Source: Sphingomonadaceae bacterium | Lineage (GTDB): Bacteria > Pseudomonadota > Alphaproteobacteria > Sphingomonadales > Sphingomonadaceae | Reading direction: 5' to 3' | NCBI GenBank assembly: GCA_947477745.1 | Contig: CANJUF010000014.1 | Location: 1-64,000, forward strand | DNA: 64,000 bases | Shown: positions 1-7,788 of the stretch, piece by piece | How the letters are laid out: every line of letters starts with the position of its first letter | How positions within the stretch are numbered: the first letter of the stretch is position 1 | Notes under the pieces: generated by a model | What the model saw: only the letters and a program-made list of their open reading frames with translations | Database searches by the model: none | Told to the model about the DNA's origin: nothing | Made by a program: the position numbers and the translations under genes

Positions 1-162
1 GTGCGCCTGAAATCCGCAGAAACGTCTGAAAGACCCTTCAAAACCAGTGCACAAAGGACAATCTGTCCGAACAAACGGTCATCCTGCAGGCATCATGTCG
101 CACCGAGGCCAATCACGTCGTCAAAACCACGGTTGTTGCGGGTGTCCAGGTGGCCAGACCCG

Positions 163-2091
163 ATGCAGGCCATTGACCCGATGCGATTTAGGGGCCGGAT
201 ATTGAAGAAATCCCCAAGTATTTCGGCAATTGCGACGCTTGCCTGCTTTATTCCCGTATTCCCGGGTAATGCCCGCGCCGAGGAAGCGCCGCCCGCTTCT
301 GTTGTGGTGACTGCAAGGCTCGATGATCCGGCGCAGGATGCGGCCGGAGGCGCGCGCACGCTCGGGCCTGGCGACATCGATGCCCACGCGCCCGTTTCGG
401 TGCTGGAAAACCTCGCGCTTCTGCCCGGAATCGATGCCTTCGAGAAGGGCGGGCTGGGTGGCGGCAGCTATCTGGCGCTGCGCGGCGGCGAGCCGAACTT
501 TGCGTTGGTCGTGATTAACGGCGTTCGCGTCAACGATCCGATGGTCTCCTCGGGCGGTGGTTTCGATTTCTCGCTGATCGGACCGGCGGACGTGTCGCGC
601 ATCGATGTGCTGACCGGCCCCTGGTCGACTGCTTACGGCGCAGATGCACTTTCGGGCGTGGTCAGCCTGCGGCTCGCCGACGCACAAGACGAAAGCGGGG
701 TGTCGGCGCGCGTAGGGCTTGGCAGCCAGGGACGCTATGAGCTGGGCGGGCGGGCACACGTCAAAGGCAATGCCGGTTCGCTGAGTTTTGCCGCCTCGGC
801 GCGCGACACCAATGACTTGCTCGCGGGCGCGGCAAGCGAGAGCCAGTCGGCAATGATCGCGGCCAATCCCGATCTAGGCGGCGCGATTTCGCTCGACCTT
901 TTCGGGCTCTATTCGCGCAGCCAAGGCAGCGGTTTTCCCGAGGACAGCGGCGGTCCGCGTCTTGCCGTAGTGCGCGACCCCGAGGAGCGCGAGCGCGACC
1001 AGTTGGCCCTTGGGGCAAGCCTGCAGGCCGGAATCTCGGAGCAGGTTTCGGGACAGGTGCGCCTTGGTTTCAGCCGCAGCACCTTGGCCAGCCAGTCTCC
1101 GGGGATCGCGCCGGGTGTGCTTGACGGCGTGCCGCCAATCGTCAGCGACAGCAGGTTCGAGCGCTTCGAGGCGGTCGCCAGCCTAGACTGGAATCCGCGC
1201 GAGGCGCTTGCCTTGAGTATCGGCGCGTCACTGGTGCATGAAAGCGGCCAGAGCGAGGGAAGCGTCGATTTCGGCGAGCTGATCCCAACCGCCTATGCGC
1301 TGAGCCGCTCGCTGCCGGGCCTGTTCGCTTCGGCGGCGCTGGTCCTGCCCTCTGTCGAACTGCGCGCTGGCCTGCGCGCCGATTTTCCCGAAAATGGCAA
1401 GGCGCGGCTCACGCCGCGCGCAGGCGGGATTGTGCCGCTGGGCAAGACCGGCCTGCGGCTGACTGCGAACTACGCGCAAGGCTTCAAACAGCCGAGCCTG
1501 TTCGCGCTGGGTTTCCCGCTGATCGCCAATCCCGAACTGCTGCCCGAGCGCAGCTGGACCGTGGACGCGGGGATCGCCTGGTCGTCGGCGGACGATGCAC
1601 TGCACGCGAGCGTGACCGCCTATCGTTCGGTCTACCGCGACCTGATCGATTTCGATCCCGAGAATTTCACTAACGTCAACCGCGACCGGGTAACAGCAGA
1701 TGGTGTGGAGTTTGCCGCGTCGGGAAGGCAGGGCCCGCTCCGCCTGATCGCCAGCCTGACCTGGCTCAATGCTAAGAGTGCCGACGGCGCGCCGCTGCGC
1801 TTCCGGCCCGACTGGAAAGGCGCTGCCGCGTTGGAATGGCAAGTGAGCGAGGCACTGTCACTTCGGCTCGATGGCCGCTTTTCCGGCGAGTTCACCGATT
1901 CCTCGGTGCCGACCGGCTTCACCCGGATCGGCGGCTTCGCTACGCTTGACATGTCGGCCAGCTACCGGCTGTCCCCTGCCCTTGAGATCAGCGCCAGCCT
2001 GCGCAATCTGGCCGATGAGCGCTACGACCGGACAGTCGGCACGCCCGAGCCGGGCCGCAATCTGTTCGTGAGCCTGCGCGGCAGGCTCTGA
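163..2091 (+). CDS. TonB-dependent outer-membrane receptor
   Basis: A 642-residue outer-membrane receptor of the TonB-dependent family, which imports a scarce ligand using energy from TonB. I chose the ATG at 163 because AGGTGG lies 9 bases upstream; the ATG at 181 is also possible and the frame is open to the window edge. Residues 1-39 form a signal peptide (KK, hydrophobic core, cleavage after ARA). A plug domain follows (about 45-170) with the LRGGEPNFALVVINGVRVND stretch, then a beta-barrel rich in alternating aromatic and hydrophobic strands ending LFVSLRGRL. The length is close to the BtuB/copper-receptor class, but no ligand is evident. It is followed after 63 bases by a Met-rich membrane protein and a methyltransferase on the same strand, which may belong to the same uptake or processing function (inference). 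Confidence 0.88.
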   Translation: MQAIDPMRFRGRILKKSPSISAIATLACFIPVFPGNARAEEAPPASVVVTARLDDPAQDAAGGARTLGPGDIDAHAPVSVLENLALLPGIDAFEKGGLGGGSYLALRGGEPNFALVVINGVRVNDPMVSSGGGFDFSLIGPADVSRIDVLTGPWSTAYGADALSGVVSLRLADAQDESGVSARVGLGSQGRYELGGRAHVKGNAGSLSFAASARDTNDLLAGAASESQSAMIAANPDLGGAISLDLFGLYSRSQGSGFPEDSGGPRLAVVRDPEERERDQLALGASLQAGISEQVSGQVRLGFSRSTLASQSPGIAPGVLDGVPPIVSDSRFERFEAVASLDWNPREALALSIGASLVHESGQSEGSVDFGELIPTAYALSRSLPGLFASAALVLPSVELRAGLRADFPENGKARLTPRAGGIVPLGKTGLRLTANYAQGFKQPSLFALGFPLIANPELLPERSWTVDAGIAWSSADDALHASVTAYRSVYRDLIDFDPENFTNVNRDRVTADGVEFAASGRQGPLRLIASLTWLNAKSADGAPLRFRPDWKGAAALEWQVSEALSLRLDGRFSGEFTDSSVPTGFTRIGGFATLDMSASYRLSPALEISASLRNLADERYDRTVGTPEPGRNLFVSLRGRL

Positions 2092-2154
2092 ACGCCGCTC
2101 TTGCCGGTGGCCGTGCCCGTGCTACTCTCTCCGCGACGGGAGCAGGAGGGCGCG

Positions 2155-2550
2155 ATGGACCATCGGTTCGGATATGTAATCGGCGACCTTGTCGCCAACG
2201 TGGCGCTTGGCGCGCTGGTCGGTCTGCTGTGCTGGCTGATCGTCGGACCCTCGTGGAACATGTGGATCGCCATGTTCCTGATGATGGCGGTGGGCAGTTT
2301 CCTGGGCCTCGTCAGCTTTTTCATCACCGCGCGGTGGCTGGGAGCGATGGAGGCCATGGTGCCGATGATGCTGACCGGCGAACTCACCGGCATGGTCGTC
2401 GGCATGGCGGTGCCAATGATGCCATTTACCGCAATGCAAGGCCTGATCTGGGGCGCGGCCTGCGGCGCGGCCTCGATGGTCATTATCTGGATCGCCAATG
2501 CGCTGCTCAAGGGCGTCACGCGCGACGGAAGGGACATGCAGAATGGCTGA
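2155..2550 (+). CDS. Methionine-rich small integral membrane protein, unknown function
   Basis: A 131-residue protein with about four hydrophobic segments. The ATG at 2155 follows a clear GGAGCAGGAGG ribosome site. Sixteen of the 131 residues are methionine, clustered in the segments around residues 36-45 and 62-90 (AMEAMVPMM, GMVVGMAVPMMPF). Clustered membrane Met residues occur in copper- and silver-handling proteins, so a metal role is possible, but there are no Cys or His pairs to support it. Its stop overlaps the start of the downstream methyltransferase by 8 bases, so the two are almost certainly translated together. I do not recognise the family. Confidence 0.75.
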   Translation: MDHRFGYVIGDLVANVALGALVGLLCWLIVGPSWNMWIAMFLMMAVGSFLGLVSFFITARWLGAMEAMVPMMLTGELTGMVVGMAVPMMPFTAMQGLIWGAACGAASMVIIWIANALLKGVTRDGRDMQNG

Positions 2551-3157
2551 TGCCGTAACCCAGGCGAAGTGGGACAAACTTGCCCCCCGTTTCGATTCGA
2601 TGGCAAGCGCGGGCGCGGAAAAGCGCTGGGCGCCGGCCAAGAGCGCGCTGTTCGCCGAGATGGAGGGCAAGGTCCTGTTCCTCGCGCTCGGCACCGGGCT
2701 CGACATTCCGTTCTTCCCCAAGGGGCTCTCGATTACTGCGCTCGACATCAGCCCGAAGATGATCGAGCACGCGCAGGAGCGCATCGCCGCTTATGACGGC
2801 ACCATCGAAACGCACGTCATGGACGTTCACGACATGGCCTTCGACGAGGGCAGCTTCGACATGGTAGTGACGAGCTGCACCTTCTGCTCGGTGCCGCGCC
2901 CGATCGAAGGGCTGAAGGCATTGCACCGGGTGCTCAAGCCGGGCGGCAGGCTGCTGATGTTCGAGCATACCGGCAGCCGCTGGTATCCGTTCCGCTACAT
3001 GATGAACCTGATGACGCTGATCACCCGCAAGCTTGGGCCGGACATGAACCGGCCGACCGTTGCCAACGTGCGCGCCGCCGGGTTCAGGGTCACCGAAGTG
3101 CGCAACGTGTTCCTCGACGTGGTCAAGACCATCAAGGCAGTGAAAGCGCCTGCCTGA
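2543..3157 (+). CDS. Class I SAM-dependent methyltransferase
   Basis: A 204-residue cytosolic methyltransferase of the UbiE/type 11 fold. Motif I is VLFLALGTGLDI (residues 44-55), followed by ALDISPKMIEHA (66-77) for SAM ribose binding, a DMVVTSCTFCSV strand (106-117) and the type 11 signature ALHRVLKPGGRLLMFEHT (126-143). The ATG at 2543 overlaps the upstream membrane-protein gene by 8 bases, indicating translational coupling. The substrate cannot be told from sequence; phospholipid or small-molecule methylation are both possible. It ends 9 bases from the convergent MFS gene with no obvious terminator. Confidence 0.82.
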   Translation: MADAVTQAKWDKLAPRFDSMASAGAEKRWAPAKSALFAEMEGKVLFLALGTGLDIPFFPKGLSITALDISPKMIEHAQERIAAYDGTIETHVMDVHDMAFDEGSFDMVVTSCTFCSVPRPIEGLKALHRVLKPGGRLLMFEHTGSRWYPFRYMMNLMTLITRKLGPDMNRPTVANVRAAGFRVTEVRNVFLDVVKTIKAVKAPA

Positions 3158-3166
3158 GGTGAGTAT

Positions 3167-4840
3167 TCACGGCCCGATATACTGGATCGTGTCGTGCCTG
3201 GGATCGGGCGAATCGGCCTTCCAGCGCACCGAACCATAGGGCCGTTCCAGCCTGCGGCGAACGATCATGCCGCCGGGCACCTCGCTGTAGCTTTGCGCCT
3301 CGGCCTGCACGTCGAAGTCCATCTGGGTATAGCGGTCGCGCATGCGCAGATAGTCCCCCCAGGTCGGGCAGTGATAGCGTTCTGTCCACAGCCAGGGGTC
3401 CTCGATGTCGCGCGAGATCGACCATTCGAAGGCACCGATGCGCTTTCGCATGCGCTGCATACGCGTCATCACCGCATAGAACTCGCGCGCGCTATCGGGA
3501 TCGACCCGGTAATCAACCTCGACCACGATCGGGCCTGATCGCATCGACAGGCCCAGCGCAAGGTTGGGTTCGAAGCCGATATCGACCGTTTCCTTTTCGC
3601 CTTCCTCATCGCGTGAGAGCGGCATCCAGTAGCCGAGCAGGAAGGTCAGCAAGGTGGCCGCGCCCGAAACGTAATAGGCGTTGGACAGCCCGATGCCTCC
3701 TGCAAACGATCCCCATGCCCAGGCGCCAATCGCCACGCCCGAGGTCAGCGACGAGCCGTAGAGCGAGAGCGCCCGCGCCGCGACCCAGCGCGGGGCAGAG
3801 AGCTGCACATTGATGTTGAGCAAGGCGATCGTGAAGATGTTCGAAAGACCGATCAGGAAATAGGCCGCGCAGGTGATAACCAGCGAATTGCTCATCGCAA
3901 TCACGATCAGTGGCAGCCCCGTGCCCAGAGCCAGCAGGCGCACGGTCGGCTCGGTCGCAAACCTGTCGCGCACATTGTTGACGTTGAGCGCGCCGAGCAG
4001 CGCGCCCACACCGGTCACGCCCAGCAGCAGGCCGTAAGTGGCGGCATCGCCGTGAAGCTGGTCGCGCGCAACCAGCGGTGCGAGCGCGGTAGTGCTGGCG
4101 CTGGTGAGGCAATACATGAAGGCGCGCAAAAATGAGGTGCGGATCGGCGGTGAGTTGATCGCATAGCGGGCACCTCCGACGATCGCCCGGTCGATTCGCT
4201 CAGGCGGCAAGCGAGACGGCACATGCTCGCGCTTCCACAAGGAAAACGCTGCGAGGAGCGGCCAATACAGCACAGCTGTCAGCGCGAAGACCGCCTTGGC
4301 CCCCGCCGCTAAAACGATAAGGCCGCCCAGCGCCGGTCCGAAACTGCGCGCGACGTTGAAACTCACCGTACCCAGCCCGATGGCAGCGGGCAGGTTCCTG
4401 AGCGAGACCTGCTCGGGGATCGAAGACTGCCAGGACGGGCCATAGAGCGCCACGCCGGTGCCGACGAGGCTGCAAAAGGCCAGCAGCACCCACGGCGAGA
4501 GCAGGTCGAGGAAACCGAACAGGGCGAGCGTCGCGGCAAACACTGACGATAGCGCCAAGCCTGCCATGGCGACCTTGCGCTTGTCATACATGTCGGCAAT
4601 CGCGCCCGCAGGCAGCGAGACAAACACCATCGGCAGCATCAGCGCGGTCTGCACCAGCGCAATCATGCTGGGCGACTTGGTGATCTGCGTCATTTCCCAG
4701 GCCGCACCGACGCCGAGGAACAACTGCGCGAAATTGGAAAAGACACTGGCCAGCCAGATGCGGCGGAACGAAGATTCGCGCAGCGGTGCGAAGGTTCCCG
4801 AAGGACCCCCTTCGTCCTGTACTGATGCGGTCATGGTCAT
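3167..4840 (-). CDS. MFS exporter (EntS/MFS_3 type) with soluble C-terminal ferredoxin-like domain
   Basis: A 557-residue protein. Residues 1 to about 415 are a 12-helix major facilitator of the MFS_3/EntS type, with the GAIADMYDKRK loop between helices 2 and 3 typical of the superfamily. The last 120 or so residues form a soluble domain (VEVDYRVDPDSAREFYAVM ... WLWTERY) resembling antibiotic-biosynthesis-monooxygenase/dimeric alpha-beta barrel folds, known as an extension in a subset of this family. It is divergent from a MarR regulator 112 bases away, so it is probably a regulated drug or metabolite exporter. No strong ribosome site precedes the ATG at 4840. Confidence 0.85.
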   Translation of the reverse strand: MTMTASVQDEGGPSGTFAPLRESSFRRIWLASVFSNFAQLFLGVGAAWEMTQITKSPSMIALVQTALMLPMVFVSLPAGAIADMYDKRKVAMAGLALSSVFAATLALFGFLDLLSPWVLLAFCSLVGTGVALYGPSWQSSIPEQVSLRNLPAAIGLGTVSFNVARSFGPALGGLIVLAAGAKAVFALTAVLYWPLLAAFSLWKREHVPSRLPPERIDRAIVGGARYAINSPPIRTSFLRAFMYCLTSASTTALAPLVARDQLHGDAATYGLLLGVTGVGALLGALNVNNVRDRFATEPTVRLLALGTGLPLIVIAMSNSLVITCAAYFLIGLSNIFTIALLNINVQLSAPRWVAARALSLYGSSLTSGVAIGAWAWGSFAGGIGLSNAYYVSGAATLLTFLLGYWMPLSRDEEGEKETVDIGFEPNLALGLSMRSGPIVVEVDYRVDPDSAREFYAVMTRMQRMRKRIGAFEWSISRDIEDPWLWTERYHCPTWGDYLRMRDRYTQMDFDVQAEAQSYSEVPGGMIVRRRLERPYGSVRWKADSPDPRHDTIQYIGP

Positions 4841-4943
4841 GGAGGAGAACTACGGCTGGTGTTGATGGAGTGCTGTCGTCCGCCGACGCGTCCGCGTCAA
4901 TAGCGGCAATGCTGCAGTGGCGAAGTAGATAGTCGTTGCAAAT

Positions 4944-4961
4944 TACTCACATATGAAAGTA
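4944..4961. promoter_or_regulatory. Imperfect palindrome, candidate MarR operator
   Basis: TACTCACATATGAAAGTA matches its own reverse complement at 14 of 18 positions and is centred on CATATG. It is AT-rich in a GC-rich surrounding and lies between the divergent MFS and MarR genes, the usual place for a MarR-family autoregulatory site. It contains the ATG at 4953, the upstream-most start candidate of the regulator. Confidence 0.5.
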
Positions 4962-5432
4962 TCAATTCGTCGTGAGGGGTTGAAGGGAGTGGACGAGGGT
5001 CCGGCACGCATCATGAAACGCACGATAAGCCTGCGCATCAGCGTCCTGGCGAGGAACCTGCGCAATTATTTCGACCGGCAAGTCGCCGTTCTGGGCGTCA
5101 CCCGTTCGCAATGGGCGATGATCGCGGTCGTGGCGACCAATCCCGGGGCGACCCAGCGAATGATCGCCGATGCGCTTGAGATGTCCGAGGCATCGGCAGG
5201 GCGGCTCGTCGACCGGCTGTGCAGCGAAGGATTGCTGACACGCCGTTCGCGCGAGGACGACCGCCGCGCCAAGGCGATCTACATTTCGGAAGGCGCCGAA
5301 CCGCTGCTCGATAAGCTGACCGTCATAGCGCGGGACAGCGAGGACCGAATGTTCAAAGGGTTCAGCGACGCCGAGATCGAGACGCTCAATGCGCTGCTCG
5401 ACAAGGTCTACGCGAATCTCAGCAACAGCTGA
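4953..5432 (+). CDS. MarR-family transcriptional regulator
   Basis: A winged-helix regulator of up to 159 residues. The recognition region is GATQRMIADALEMSEASAGRLVDRL, followed by the classical MarR wing LLTRRSREDDRRAK, where the D-x-R pair is the DNA-contacting signature. Three in-frame starts exist: ATG 4953 (inside a palindrome), GTG 4989 (preceded by GAAGGGA) and ATG 5013, which gives the usual MarR length of about 139 residues. The true start is probably 4989 or 5013. It is divergent from the MFS exporter and likely represses it and itself. Confidence 0.85.
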   Translation: MKVSIRREGLKGVDEGPARIMKRTISLRISVLARNLRNYFDRQVAVLGVTRSQWAMIAVVATNPGATQRMIADALEMSEASAGRLVDRLCSEGLLTRRSREDDRRAKAIYISEGAEPLLDKLTVIARDSEDRMFKGFSDAEIETLNALLDKVYANLSNS

Positions 5433-5444
5433 TATCCAGATGCA

Positions 5445-5473
5445 GAGAGGCGGCGCCCACGGCACCGCCTCTC
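5445..5473. terminator. GC-rich hairpin between convergent genes
   Basis: Arms of 13 bases (GAGAGGCGGCGCC and GGCACCGCCTCTC) pair at 12 of 13 positions around a 3-base CAC loop. It sits between the end of the MarR gene and the end of the convergent small secreted-protein gene, so it can serve both. No long T-tract follows. Confidence 0.65.
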
Positions 5474-5508
5474 CCGAATTTCAGAACTGATGTTCCGGAT
5501 AAAGCCGA

Positions 5509-5802
5509 TCAGGCTGCCTTGCGAACCTCGTCCAGCGTCATCGAAGTGATGAGCTTGCCTTCGCTCTGGCTCAGGGTGCTGGCAGGGACAGTGAGCATCT
5601 TGCTGCGGTAGATCAGCTGGGCGTCACCCGATGCGGAAAGACGATAGACATTGCCAAGACGCTTGCCATCGGCGGTGTAGATCATGGCGCCGCGCTTGAT
5701 TTCGACGGTCGACGAAGCCGCAGCCTCATCCGCGAGGGCAACCGCGGGAGCAATACCGGCGGACAGCAGGGCGGCACCAAGGACGATAGCGAACTTTTTC
5801 AT
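5509..5802 (-). CDS. Small secreted protein, unknown function
   Basis: A 97-residue protein starting at ATG 5802 with GGAAAGAG upstream. Residues 1-24 are a signal peptide (MKKFAIVLGAALLSAGIAPA, cleavage near ALA-DE). The mature part (VEIKRGAMIYTADGKRLGNVYRLSASG...) has the strand-turn-strand pattern of PRC-barrel-like proteins, where a YTADGKRLG-type turn is common; this is a resemblance only. Its promoter region holds two palindromes, including a perfect 17-mer. Probably periplasmic. Confidence 0.7.
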   Translation of the reverse strand: MKKFAIVLGAALLSAGIAPAVALADEAAASSTVEIKRGAMIYTADGKRLGNVYRLSASGDAQLIYRSKMLTVPASTLSQSEGKLITSMTLDEVRKAA

Positions 5803-5850
5803 CTAAAATCACTCTTTCCAATTTAACCATCCGACCACCGGACGATATTC

Positions 5851-5868
5851 CTAACTAAGGTAAGTAAG
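5851..5868. promoter_or_regulatory. Imperfect palindrome, candidate operator
   Basis: CTAACTAAGGTAAGTAAG matches its reverse complement at 12 of 18 positions and lies 1 base from the perfect palindrome at 5870. Tandem elements of this kind resemble TetR-family operators, but the cognate regulator is not known. Confidence 0.35.
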
Positions 5869-5869
5869 T

Positions 5870-5886
5870 TTGACCCAGTGGGTCAA
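5870..5886. promoter_or_regulatory. Perfect 17-bp palindrome, candidate repressor operator
   Basis: TTGACCCA-G-TGGGTCAA is a perfect 8+1+8 inverted repeat. Each arm also supplies a TTGACC hexamer that could act as a -35 element on either strand, so a bound protein would block promoters in both directions. It lies between the secreted small protein and the CoA-transferase cluster. TetR and IclR regulators encoded at 13.0-14.6 kb are possible partners (inference). Confidence 0.5.
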
Positions 5887-6141
5887 GTGCAAATGCTGCA
5901 ACACAGCACGCAATTTTCGCATCAATCCAATTAATTGCCAGCTTAACATGTATCAATTTGTCGCAAGCGCGAAAGAGCGCGGACGGTCCTGACTTTGCGC
6001 TCTGCGGTGGATGCAAGCGATTTGATCGTGGCTGCGATAGGCTGTCCGCTTGATCGTGTTACCGAATACGGCCAGAGACAGCCCCTATCGCGCTCGCTCC
6101 AGTGCAAGCGCATCAGGCCATCCGGCAGGGACAGGACGACG

Positions 6142-7371
6142 ATGACAACCAAGGTGATGCAAGGCGTGCGCGTGCTCGAAGTCGCGCAGTTCACTTTCAC
6201 TCCGGCGGCCGGGGCGATCCTGGCAGACTGGGGCGCGGACGTGATCAAGGTCGAACATCCGGTGCGCGGCGATACCCAGCGCGGATTCCTCAATCTTGGC
6301 GGTTTCCAGGTCGATCCGCTGCGTCACACGCTGATCGAACATCCCAATCGCGGCAAGCGATCGGTCGGCATTGACCTCTCCACGCCTGAGGGTCAGGAGG
6401 TGCTTCACGACCTCGCGAAGACGGCTGACGTGTTCCTCACCAACTACCTGCCTCACCACCGCCAGAAGAACCGCTTCGACGTTGAGCATATCCGTGCGGT
6501 GAAACCCGACATCATCTATGCGCGCGGCAGCGCATTCGGCGCCAAGGGCCCGGATTTCGCGCGCGGCGGCTTTGACGGCACCGTGTTCTGGGCGGGCAGC
6601 GGCATCGCCTATGCGCACAGCCCCGAAGAGCTCGGCGGGCCGCTCAGCCAGGCGATCCCGGCGTTCGGCGATTCGATCGGCGGCATGTTCATCGCAGGCG
6701 GCATTTCGGCGGCGCTGTTCCACCGCGAAAAGACCGGTGAAGGCACCGTGATGGACGTCTCGCTCCAGTCCACCGCATGGTGGGCAGCGGGCGCATCGCT
6801 CAGCCAGCAAATGGAGCACGGCGTCGCTCAGCGCGCCGGCATGCCAACCTCGGGCGGAATGCAGGTCAACCCGTTCCTCGGCAATTTCTGGACTTCGGAC
6901 GGGCGCACTATCAACCTGTGCATCCTCAGCCCCACCGGCCTGATCGAAGACACTTTCGCGCATGTCAATCGCCCCGAGGCGGCCAAGGACCCGCGCTTTG
7001 CCGATCCGTTGTCGCTGTTCAAGAACGCCAAGGCGGCGAGCGACATCCTTGTCGAAGCCTTCGCCGAGCATACGTTCGACTATTGGCGCGAGCGGCTCAA
7101 GACCCTCAAGGGCCAGTGGGCGGCAGTCATCAACTTCGAGGAAATGTCGCACGACGAGCAAGCGCTCGCCAACGATATGGTGATCGAGGTCGAATCGCTC
7201 GATGGCGGGCCGCCGATCAAGCTGGTGCGCGGCCCCGTGCAGTGGAACGGCGAACCGCTGGAGACGACCCGCGCCCCGCAGGCCTCCGAACACACCGAGA
7301 TCGTGCTGATGGAATCGGGCTTCGAGTGGGACCGGATCGAGGAGCTCAAGGCCAAGGGCGCGATCGCCTGA
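6142..7371 (+). CDS. CaiB/BaiF family (type III) CoA-transferase
   Basis: A 409-residue type III CoA-transferase, which moves CoA between carboxylic acids through an aspartyl-CoA thioester. It opens with [32 protein letters not shown], the canonical Rossmann start, followed by the [15 protein letters not shown] and VFLTNYLP segments. The catalytic Asp is the one in RGGFDGTVF (about residue 147). The ATG at 6142 gives the usual family length. It is followed by a small protein, an acyl-CoA ligase and a second, rearranged CoA-transferase, suggesting a carboxylate activation pathway. Confidence 0.9.
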   Translation: MTTKVMQGVRVLEVAQFTFTPAAGAILADWGADVIKVEHPVRGDTQRGFLNLGGFQVDPLRHTLIEHPNRGKRSVGIDLSTPEGQEVLHDLAKTADVFLTNYLPHHRQKNRFDVEHIRAVKPDIIYARGSAFGAKGPDFARGGFDGTVFWAGSGIAYAHSPEELGGPLSQAIPAFGDSIGGMFIAGGISAALFHREKTGEGTVMDVSLQSTAWWAAGASLSQQMEHGVAQRAGMPTSGGMQVNPFLGNFWTSDGRTINLCILSPTGLIEDTFAHVNRPEAAKDPRFADPLSLFKNAKAASDILVEAFAEHTFDYWRERLKTLKGQWAAVINFEEMSHDEQALANDMVIEVESLDGGPPIKLVRGPVQWNGEPLETTRAPQASEHTEIVLMESGFEWDRIEELKAKGAIA

Positions 7372-7455
7372 CACGCGCCATGCCAGTCTGGGCTTGAACG
7401 TGGCGGCAATCCGCGTTTAAGGGCCTCATTCCCGCTGCCTTGAAGCGCGCAACCC

Positions 7456-7764
7456 ATGAAGGATGACCTGACGATGAAACCCGGAACCCGTTTGAAGAGC
7501 GCCGCCTGCGATACCGAAGTCATGGTGATCCGCACCGCGGGCGGCACGATCGAATGCGGCGGCGCGCCGATGGCCGAGGTCAAGCCCGCTGAAGCTGCCG
7601 CGCTTTCGCCCGATCATTCGAACGGATCGCTGATGGGCAAGCGCTATGTCGACGCCGACAACACGTATGAGCTTCTCTGCGTCAAGCCGGGCAAGGGCTC
7701 GCTTTCGGTCGACGGCGTCGCGCTCGTCACCAAGGACGCCAAGCCGCTTCCCGCTTCGGACTGA
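7456..7764 (+). CDS. Small conserved-looking cytosolic protein of a CoA-ligase cluster, unknown function
   Basis: A protein of 102 residues (ATG 7456), or 96 if translation begins at ATG 7474, which has GAAGGATGAC upstream. It contains three cysteines (in SAACDTEV, IECGGAP, ELLCVKPG) and compact strand-turn patterns (GTRLKSAACDTEVMVIR; CGGAPM; GKRYVDADNTYELLCVKPGKGSLSVDG) that suggest a small beta domain, possibly metal binding. No signal peptide or membrane segment. It sits 24 bases before the acyl-CoA ligase and is probably co-transcribed. I do not recognise an assigned function. Confidence 0.7.
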   Translation: MKDDLTMKPGTRLKSAACDTEVMVIRTAGGTIECGGAPMAEVKPAEAAALSPDHSNGSLMGKRYVDADNTYELLCVKPGKGSLSVDGVALVTKDAKPLPASD

Positions 7765-7788
7765 CGCGCGCTTCGCAAGAGAGCCCCA

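Larger units (their letters stand above)
5803..6141. other. 339-bp divergent regulatory region
   Basis: No gene is supported here. It separates the small secreted-protein gene (minus) from the first CoA-transferase (plus). The left part (about 5800-5960) is AT-rich and holds two palindromic elements, annotated separately. The right part is GC-rich with an open frame lacking ribosome site or recognisable protein similarity. Confidence 0.6.

Noticed and set aside
1..162. Possible cobalamin riboswitch before the TonB receptor
   Set aside because: GGCCAGACCCG-like bases loosely resemble a B12 box, but the rest of the conserved core is absent and the window edge cuts the region.
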